A stretch of 9,086 nt of DNA from Oligosphaeraceae bacterium. GTDB taxonomy: Bacteria > Verrucomicrobiota > Lentisphaeria > Oligosphaerales > Oligosphaeraceae. A model generated the notes under the pieces. That model ran no database searches. It was not told where the DNA came from and saw only the letters and a list, made by a program, of their open reading frames with translations. The stretch spans positions 1-9,086 of the forward strand of contig JAAYYJ010000002.1 in the NCBI GenBank assembly GCA_012515455.1. The letters are read 5' to 3'. Both the position numbers and the translations under genes were made by a program. Of the stretch, positions 1-4,617 are shown in pieces. Position 1 is the stretch's first letter, and each line of letters begins with the position of its first letter.

Positions 1-34
1 CCCGTCCGGCCTGACTCCGGGTGCAAGCAGGCGT

Positions 35-54
35 TGCGGCTGTACCCGGCCGCA
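35..54 (-). terminator. Possible hairpin downstream of the GH16 gene
   Basis: Complementary 6-nt arms (TGCGGC at 35-40 and GCCGCA at 49-54) with an 8-nt loop lie just beyond the GH16 stop codon. A competing pairing of CCGGGT (17-22) with ACCCGG (44-49) is also possible. There is no T-tract on the minus strand after either, so this is at best a weak or Rho-assisted terminator. Confidence 0.2.
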
Positions 55-64
55 GTATTGGCCA

Positions 65-883
65 TCAGCTGATCTGGTCATAGACGCGCACGAAGTCGAC
101 CACGAAGGCGTCGGGCAGCTGCGCCCGCTTCAGCTCCGGTGCCGGCTGGTCGCCCTTTCTGTACCCCATGCATTCGGTGGAAAGAAGGATGAACTGTTCG
201 CGTTGGGAAACCGGTGCGCCGCAGCGGAACGTCTCCTGGCCATCGGCATAAAAAATATACTCTTCCGGGGTCCAGTCGAGTCCGAACCAGTGGTAGCCGT
301 CCAGCGGGCCGGAGATTTTCCGTGGTCCGGAATGCCGGCCGGTGAAGTCTTCGCCGTAGCCGCCGTGGTACAGATTGTGGGAGAATTCGCCATCGCGGGT
401 AAAATTCTCCATTATATCCACCTCGACGCCGGCCTCTTCGGCTTTCAGGCTGGAGCCGATGACCGGTGACTGCAGCCAGAATGCCGACCACCATCCCGGC
501 TGCTGCTGGAATTTGCAGCGGATTTCATAATAGCCGTACCGGTGCATAAATTTCGCCGGTACCAGTTTGGCCACCGGCCAGGTGAATTTGGTTTTCTGGG
601 CCGGCGCCGAGGCGTATCTTGCCCCAGGACGGTCGAGATAATTGCTGCCGGTCTGCAGCTGGCTGGAATAATACTGCCCGTCCTTTTCCTGCAGCGAGAG
701 GATCAGGTTGCCCTGCCCGTCCAGGCCGGCGGCAGAATCCGTGAAGGTGTTGTGCCGCTGCTGCATCAGATGCAAGCGGAAATCCCATTTGCCAGTGTCC
801 AGCTGGGTGCCGTCGAACTCGTCATGCCAAATGAGCTGCCAGTTTTTGCCGGCCGGCAGCAGGCTCTCCGCGTGTTCAGCCAT
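65..883 (-). CDS. Glycoside hydrolase family 16 (beta-bulge type, laminarinase/agarase-like), no signal peptide
   Basis: This 272-residue protein is a single-domain GH16 beta-jelly-roll enzyme, a retaining endo-hydrolase of beta-linked polysaccharides. Residues 15-36 carry the usual opening (WQLIWHDEFDG, then LDTGKW), and residues 130-138 read GWWSAFWLQ, a substrate-cleft strand. The active site is EVDIME at 154-159: by family knowledge E154 is the nucleophile, D156 assists it and E159 is the acid/base. The extra residue (ExDxxE) is the beta-bulge form found in laminarinases, agarases and kappa-carrageenases, not in lichenases or plant XTH enzymes. The substrate cannot be fixed further. Length is normal for the catalytic domain alone; no carbohydrate-binding module is present. 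The ATG at 883 is chosen because AGGGA lies 8 nt upstream and no upstream start exists in this frame. The N-terminus (MAEHAESLLPAGKNW) has no signal peptide, which is odd for a GH16 and suggests cytoplasmic action on imported oligosaccharides or a lost leader. It is transcribed divergently from the flavodiiron gene. Confidence 0.9.
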   Translation of the reverse strand: MAEHAESLLPAGKNWQLIWHDEFDGTQLDTGKWDFRLHLMQQRHNTFTDSAAGLDGQGNLILSLQEKDGQYYSSQLQTGSNYLDRPGARYASAPAQKTKFTWPVAKLVPAKFMHRYGYYEIRCKFQQQPGWWSAFWLQSPVIGSSLKAEEAGVEVDIMENFTRDGEFSHNLYHGGYGEDFTGRHSGPRKISGPLDGYHWFGLDWTPEEYIFYADGQETFRCGAPVSQREQFILLSTECMGYRKGDQPAPELKRAQLPDAFVVDFVRVYDQIS

Positions 884-952
884 GATCCTTGTCCCTGAGC
901 TTGAGTAATGGTTGCGCCTCTTGACTCGGCAGGAGAGAATAGCGCAGTGTTT

Positions 953-980
953 ATTATAACTGCGGCCAGCGTTTTTGCAA
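953..980 (-). promoter_or_regulatory. Sigma-70-type promoter for the GH16 gene
   Basis: On the minus strand a perfect -10 hexamer TATAAT (953-958) lies 16 bp from TTGCAA (975-980), a 4/6 match to the -35 consensus. Transcription would start near 946 and give a leader of about 63 nt before the ATG at 883. This position agrees with the chosen start and argues against translation from a GTG at 1014. Seen in the sequence; activity is inferred. Confidence 0.5.
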
Positions 981-999
981 TTCCGCGGCCAGCTGCGGA
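962..999. repeat. Direct repeat and inverted repeat around the GH16 -35 element
   Basis: The 9-mer GCGGCCAGC occurs at 962-970 and again at 985-993, on either side of the -35 hexamer at 975-980. The second copy sits inside an inverted repeat, TCCGC-N8-GCGGA (982-999), just upstream of the -35. Such an arrangement is typical of a regulator-binding site, but the arms are short and the region is GC-rich, so chance is a real alternative. Confidence 0.3.
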
Positions 1000-1156
1000 C
1001 AGGATAAAATTCACCGCTGTTCTTGTATTTCCGCTCCTCCTGAGTATGTTAAGTTCATTGCAGTTTCTGCGCCAGCCCAGGTGGTGCGGGCAGACCGCTC
1101 ACCGCCTGCTCTGGTGACCCATCCACACTGTCGAATCGGTAACCAAGGAGATAAAT

Positions 1157-2344
1157 ATGCATCCCCGCGAAATCAAGCCCGGTATTGAAGCCATCTGCAA
1201 TGTGCACTGGGAGCGGCGTCTGTTTGATGCCTTGATCCCGCTGCCGGAGGGCACCAGCTATAATGCGTATCTGGTCCACGGCACCAAAGCAACCGCGCTG
1301 ATTGACAGCGGCGACCCAGTATTCCGGGACGAATTTCTGCGCCAGCTCGAGGGTGTGCCGGCGCTTGACTATGTGGTCTCGCAGCATTCCGAGCAGGATC
1401 ACTCCGGACTGATTCCGGCCGTGCTGCAGCGCTTTCCTGCCGCGAAGCTGGTCTGCAACGACAAGGCCAGCAATCTTCTGAGCACTCATCTGGCTGTTCC
1501 TGCCGAGCGCATGCAGATTGTCTCAGATGGGGAGCAACTGCCGTTGGGGGGCAAGACTCTGCAGTTCATCTTCACGCCTTGGGTGCACTGGCCGGAGACA
1601 ATGTGCACCTATATCCCCGAAGACAAATGCCTGTTCTCCTGTGATTTATTCGGTTCGCACCTGGCCACCAGCGATCTGTTCGTGCGCGACCCGGCCCAGG
1701 TATATGAGGGAGCCAAGCGCTATTTCGGCGAAATCATGATGCCGTTCCGCAGCATCATCGTCAAGAATCTGGAGAAGCTCTCGGCGTATGATTTCAACCT
1801 GATTGCTCCCAGCCATGGACCGGTTTATGACCAGCCCGAGTTCATCCTGGAGGCCTACCGGGACTGGACCTCGGCCAAAGTCCGGAACACGGTGGTCCTG
1901 CCGTATATCAGCATGCACGGCTCGACTGAGCTGATGGTCAAGCACCTGACTGATGCCCTGGTTGCGCGAGGGGTCTCGGTCCAGCCCTTCGATTTGGCGG
2001 TGACGGATATCGGCAAGCTGGCCATGGCTCTGGTTGATGCCGCCACCTTGATTGTCGGCACTCCCACGGTGCAGCTCGGCCCGCACCCGGCAGTGCATTA
2101 CGCCGCCTATCTGGCCAATTATCTGAAACCGAAGTTGAAATATGCGGCTGTCATCGGCTCTTTCGGCTGGGCCAGCAAGGCAATCGATCAGATTGTCGCC
2201 CTGATTCCGAACCTGAAGGTTGAGATTCTGGGTACGGTTCTGCAGAAAGGCCTCCCGGATGCTGAAGCCCTGCTCAAACTCGACGCCCTGGCGGAGAGTG
2301 TAGCGCTGAAGCATCGGAGTGACCCCGATGTCCTCAAGGACTGA
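1157..2344 (+). CDS. fprA: A-type flavodiiron protein (O2/NO reductase, FprA/ROO family)
   Basis: This 395-residue cytoplasmic protein has the class A flavodiiron layout: an N-terminal metallo-beta-lactamase-like diiron domain (about 1-245) and a C-terminal flavodoxin-like FMN domain (about 246-390), with no rubredoxin or flavin-reductase extension. The diiron ligands are all present: H77-x-E79-x-D81, then H144, D163 and H220. The X62 and X18 spacings match the published family pattern; the last spacing is X56, slightly shorter than the usual X60 or so. The flavodoxin domain has the FMN phosphate loop in YISMHGST (250-257), a GTPTVQLGPHP loop (301-311) and GSFGWAS (334-340). The family reduces O2 to water and/or NO to N2O; which one dominates cannot be read from sequence. 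AAGGAG lies 6 nt before the ATG. A ferredoxin gene follows after 46 bp, very likely in the same operon, and may supply electrons. The symbol is by family resemblance. Confidence 0.93.
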   Translation: MHPREIKPGIEAICNVHWERRLFDALIPLPEGTSYNAYLVHGTKATALIDSGDPVFRDEFLRQLEGVPALDYVVSQHSEQDHSGLIPAVLQRFPAAKLVCNDKASNLLSTHLAVPAERMQIVSDGEQLPLGGKTLQFIFTPWVHWPETMCTYIPEDKCLFSCDLFGSHLATSDLFVRDPAQVYEGAKRYFGEIMMPFRSIIVKNLEKLSAYDFNLIAPSHGPVYDQPEFILEAYRDWTSAKVRNTVVLPYISMHGSTELMVKHLTDALVARGVSVQPFDLAVTDIGKLAMALVDAATLIVGTPTVQLGPHPAVHYAAYLANYLKPKLKYAAVIGSFGWASKAIDQIVALIPNLKVEILGTVLQKGLPDAEALLKLDALAESVALKHRSDPDVLKD

Positions 2345-2390
2345 TTCCGGTAATTCTTGATATCCCCGACATCACCAGGAGGAACTGAAC

Positions 2391-2582
2391 ATGAAAGCAG
2401 CAGTGGATGCCAAAACGTGTATTGGTTGCGGGCTGTGCGTGGATATCTGTCCGGCAGTCTTTGCGCTGAATGCTGACAACCTCGCTGCCGCAGTAGTGTC
2501 ACCGGTACCGACGGCAGCCGAGGCCACCTGCCGGGAAGCGGCCGAGAACTGCCCGGCGGAGGCCATCAGCATTACCGAGTAA
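2391..2582 (+). CDS. Small [4Fe-4S] ferredoxin (one cluster)
   Basis: This 63-residue soluble protein is a monocluster ferredoxin. Cys10-x2-Cys13-x2-Cys16 near the N-terminus and Cys54-Pro near the C-terminus are the expected ligands of one [4Fe-4S] cluster. Cys20 and Cys47 fall where Desulfovibrio gigas and Thermotoga ferredoxins have a disulfide pair, replacing the second cluster of the 2[4Fe-4S] type. The middle (about 30-45) is Ala/Pro-rich with no second CxxCxxC. A strong Shine-Dalgarno (AGGAGGA, 2377-2383) stands 7 nt before the ATG. The gene follows the flavodiiron protein by 46 bp with no terminator between, so co-transcription is likely. Its probable job is low-potential electron transfer to the flavodiiron protein or a partner reductase; that pairing is inferred from position. 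Length is normal and the reading frame intact. Confidence 0.93.
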   Translation: MKAAVDAKTCIGCGLCVDICPAVFALNADNLAAAVVSPVPTAAEATCREAAENCPAEAISITE

Positions 2583-2910
2583 TAACGCTACGCAAGCCAG
2601 CTGCCCCCCGGCAGAATGGACCTCTCCGTCTCCGGGAAAACGCCCGGAACACCCTCTCCTGAACCATATAAAGCCAGGACCGGCCAGCCGAACCACAGCC
2701 GTCGGCGGCGAAAGCCAGAATCTTCCTCTCCTGCCCGGCAGTCCACGGTAATGTATCCAGACAGTCCTCCGTTTCAGGTATTGACCCTGGCGGGTCTGGA
2801 CCAGGCGATTTTGTCCCTGCCCGAGAAATTCACCCCGCGGTCGGGCGCGGTTGCGTTTTGGGCCTTGCCCAGTGCAACCGGTAGATTATTGCGAACCCCT
2901 GGGGATAATT
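2583..2910. other. Gene-poor gap between ferredoxin and MATE genes
   Basis: This gap of about 330 bp holds the two hairpins at 2601-2648 and no convincing gene. An open frame from 2616 runs on into the transporter but is Arg/Ser/Pro-rich, lacks a ribosome site and overlaps the real gene in another frame, so it is not called. A possible weak promoter for the transporter is TTGGGC (2858-2863), 18 bp, TAGATT (2882-2887), which would start transcription about 17 nt before the TTG at 2911. TTGACC at 2781-2786 has no matching -10. No tRNA or riboswitch was recognised. Confidence 0.4.
2601..2648 (+). terminator. Two tandem hairpins after the ferredoxin gene
   Basis: Beginning 19 nt after the ferredoxin stop, CTGCC-CCCC-GGCAG (2601-2614) forms a 5-bp stem with a 4-nt loop. 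TCCGGG-AAAACG-CCCGGA (2631-2648) forms a 6-bp stem with a 6-nt loop. Neither is followed by a T-run, so an intrinsic terminator is not shown. They could mark the operon end, protect the 3' end, or be incidental. Confidence 0.3.
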
Positions 2911-4251
2911 TTGCGAGAGAACAAAATCATCAGCGGCAATCTGCTGACCGGCCTGTTCAGCCTGGCCACCCCGATGCTGATGCAGGCTCTGCTGCAGAAT
3001 CTGCAGAGCATCATCGATCTGTATTTTGTCGGTTCGCTGGGCAATTCTGCGGTTGCGGCAGTAAGTGCCAGCGGCACGGTGTTGTTCATCATGACGCCGG
3101 TGCTGATGGGCGCTTCAGTGGGAATCATCGCCATGGTCTCCCGCTTCATCGGGCAGGGTGACCCAGAGCAGGCCAGCCAGACTGCAGGGCAGAGCCTGAC
3201 CCTGGCAATGCTGTTCGGAAGCGTGATTGCCCTGACCGGGCTGTTCTTCAGCCCGGAATTATTCGCGTTGATGAAGACCCCGCCGGAAGTCGTCGCCGCG
3301 GGCTTGAGTTATCTGCAAATCTCGCTGTGCTTCAGTTTCACCATGTTCATACTGTTTCTCGGCAATGCCGCGATGCAGGGCGCCGGTGATGCCTGGACGC
3401 CCATGAAGATCATGGCCTTCTCCAATATCATCAATATCGTGCTGGACCCGCTGCTGATTTACGGCCCCGGGATTTTCCCCCGCCTGGGAGTGAGCGGGGC
3501 GGCCTGGGCCACGGTGATCGCCCAGAGCCTGGCTGCACTGCTCTCACTGGGCCTGCTCAGCCGGGGGCGGGGGCGCCTGCGCCTGTCGCGGCACGACTGG
3601 CTGCCCAATGGCAATCTCTGCTGGCGGATTGCCAAAATTGGCCTTCCGGGTGCCGGGCAGATGTTGTTGCGCAGCCTGATGAATGCCACGATGTTCCGCT
3701 TTGTTTCGCCTTTCGGCACCTCCGCCCTGGCCGGATACAGCGTCAGCACCCGCATCAATATGATGATTCTGATGCCGGCCTTCTCCTTCGGGAACGCCTC
3801 CGCGACCATGGTCGGGCAGAACCTCGGGGCGGGGCGGCCGGGCCGGGCCGTGCGGGCCGCCTGGGCGGCGGTCGGCATTGAACTGGTAATCATGCTGGCC
3901 GCCAGCTTGGCGCTGTTCTTCGCGGCGCCGTTCTTCCTGAAAATCTTCCTGCAGGAGCCGGAGGCCATCCGCATCGGGACGCAATATTTTCAGATCGAGG
4001 CACCGTTCTACGTCTTCAGCGCGATCAGCATCGTCCTGAGCCGTGCCCTGTCCGGCGCGGGTGCCAGCCTGGCGCCATTCCTGATCAATGCCTTCACCCT
4101 CTGGGGAGTGCAGGTCCCCCTGGCCTATGTCCTGTCCATGCGTTTCGGCACCATGGGCATCTGGAGCGCCATGGCGACCACTCAGGTCACCCATGCCATA
4201 CTGGTCACCGCCTGGTTTAACCTGGGACGCTGGAAAGAGAAAAAAGTCTGA
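2911..4251 (+). CDS. MATE-family multidrug/metabolite efflux transporter
   Basis: From the TTG at 2911 this is a 446-residue integral membrane protein of the MATE family, sodium- or proton-driven antiporters of the inner membrane with about 12 helices in two related halves. Family signatures are visible: ISGNLL near residue 7, then IIDLYFVGSLG (34-44), VSRFIGQGDPEQA (76-88), MQGAGDAWTPM (155-165), NIVLDPLLIYG (175-185) and GVSGAAWATVIAQ (193-205). In the second half GQNLGAGRPGRA (302-313) mirrors the first-half GQGDPEQA loop. A basic loop at about 217-228 separates the halves. The C-terminus is short and basic (WKEKKV). The frame is open further up to a TTG at 2851, but 2911 is preferred: GGGGA lies 5 nt upstream, and starting here puts the family's N-terminal motif at the usual place and gives the usual length. 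Substrate cannot be inferred; neighbours give no clue, and the gene probably has its own transcript. Confidence 0.9.
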   Translation: MRENKIISGNLLTGLFSLATPMLMQALLQNLQSIIDLYFVGSLGNSAVAAVSASGTVLFIMTPVLMGASVGIIAMVSRFIGQGDPEQASQTAGQSLTLAMLFGSVIALTGLFFSPELFALMKTPPEVVAAGLSYLQISLCFSFTMFILFLGNAAMQGAGDAWTPMKIMAFSNIINIVLDPLLIYGPGIFPRLGVSGAAWATVIAQSLAALLSLGLLSRGRGRLRLSRHDWLPNGNLCWRIAKIGLPGAGQMLLRSLMNATMFRFVSPFGTSALAGYSVSTRINMMILMPAFSFGNASATMVGQNLGAGRPGRAVRAAWAAVGIELVIMLAASLALFFAAPFFLKIFLQEPEAIRIGTQYFQIEAPFYVFSAISIVLSRALSGAGASLAPFLINAFTLWGVQVPLAYVLSMRFGTMGIWSAMATTQVTHAILVTAWFNLGRWKEKKV

Positions 4252-4338
4252 CCCGGGCCTGACGGTCAACGATAATAGCGCTCGAATTATTCTGCGCTGT
4301 CCTGCACCCGCTCTGCCAGCCCGGTACTGTATTGTCTG

Positions 4339-4489
4339 ATATGCTGCCGGCTGCCCGGTAATATGACACGTTATGCCCGTGCATAGCCCGTTGAAGAAGG
4401 CCGCCCCTGCTGCAATGCCAGAACCATTGACCCGGAACCGGCAACCACGCAGAGACCACAAAAATTTACAGCAAATATATGCTGCCGGC
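4339..4489. repeat. 13-bp direct repeat upstream of gltB
   Basis: ATATGCTGCCGGC occurs exactly at 4339-4351 and 4477-4489, 138 bp apart. Relative to the start site predicted from the -24/-12 promoter, the copies lie near -233 and -95, a range used by sigma-54 enhancer-binding activators. The downstream copy extends into the palindrome CTGCCGGCAG. The repeat is seen directly; an activator-binding role is inferred, and it does not match the enterobacterial NtrC consensus. Confidence 0.45.
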
Positions 4490-4508
4490 AGAAATTTTAA
4501 GCGTTTTT

Positions 4509-4521
4509 TACATTTTTGATA
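4509..4521 (-). promoter_or_regulatory. IHF-like site between upstream repeats and gltB promoter
   Basis: Read on the minus strand, TATCAAAAATGTA matches the IHF consensus WATCAANNNNTTR at all but one defined position. It lies in AT-rich DNA about 57-69 bp before the predicted start, between the upstream repeats and the -24/-12 element, where IHF typically bends DNA at sigma-54 promoters. Weak on its own; its position raises interest. Confidence 0.3.
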
Positions 4522-4550
4522 AAACCAAGCCTGATTTATCCTGGATTATC

Positions 4551-4567
4551 TTGGCATATATATTGCT
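4551..4567 (+). promoter_or_regulatory. Sigma-54 (-24/-12) promoter of gltB
   Basis: TTGGCATATATATTGCT fits the RpoN consensus TTGGCACG-N4-TTGCW at every position except the two after TTGGCA. The invariant GG (4553-4554) and GC (4565-4566) are separated by exactly 10 bp. The predicted start is near 4578, leaving a leader of about 40 nt. The Shine-Dalgarno AGGAGGA (4604-4610) is 7 nt before the gltB ATG. Sigma-54 control of nitrogen-assimilation genes is well established in many bacteria, so the context supports the call. No sigma-70 pair with good spacing was found nearby. Confidence 0.65.
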
Positions 4568-4617
4568 GTAAGATTATGACGCAACCATGATCCGTTTGAT
4601 AACAGGAGGATTCTCTT

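Larger units (their letters stand above)
4252..4617. other. gltB upstream regulatory region
   Basis: These 366 bp contain no supported gene. The 5' part is GC-rich like the coding DNA; from about 4460 to 4600 it becomes distinctly AT-rich. In order it holds ATAAT/ATTAT arms (4272-4290) that do not make a convincing terminator, a 13-bp direct repeat (4339-4351 and 4477-4489), a short inverted repeat TATGC-CCGT-GCATA (4372-4385), a perfect 10-bp palindrome CTGCCGGCAG (4482-4491), an IHF-like site (4509-4521) and the sigma-54-type promoter (4551-4567). A 48-codon frame at 4373-4519 lacks a ribosome site and is not called. Confidence 0.5.

Noticed and set aside
1023..1050. Possible sigma-70 promoter for the flavodiiron gene (TTGTAT, 16 bp, TATGTT)
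   Set aside because: Only half of the -35 and four of six -10 bases match; not strong enough to call, though no better site was seen upstream of 1157.
908..1117. Plus-strand 69-codon hydrophobic frame in the divergent intergenic region
   Set aside because: No Shine-Dalgarno, overlaps the GH16 promoter on the opposite strand, and no recognisable family; hydrophobicity may be incidental.
2851..2910. Upstream TTG start for the MATE protein, adding 20 residues
   Set aside because: No good ribosome site, and the extra residues (Cys/Pro-rich) do not resemble MATE N-termini.
2616..3161. Open frame of 181 codons overlapping the start of the MATE gene
   Set aside because: Arg/Pro/Ser-rich low-quality composition, no ribosome site, and about 250 bp of overlap with the well-supported transporter in another frame.
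4272..4290. ATAAT/ATTAT arms as a terminator for the MATE gene
   Set aside because: AT-only 5-bp stem with a 9-nt loop and no T-run after it; too weak.
4372..4385. Short inverted repeat TATGC-CCGT-GCATA as an NtrC site
   Set aside because: Does not match the NtrC consensus (TGCACC-N5-GGTGCA); arms of 5 bp are expected by chance in a region this size.
3544..4461. Long minus-strand open frame (305 codons) opposite the MATE gene
   Set aside because: Gln/Gly/Arg-rich product typical of the complement of GC-rich coding DNA; no family resemblance.
4373..4519. 48-codon frame upstream of gltB
   Set aside because: No ribosome site, composition changes with the local GC/AT shift, and it overlaps the regulatory elements.
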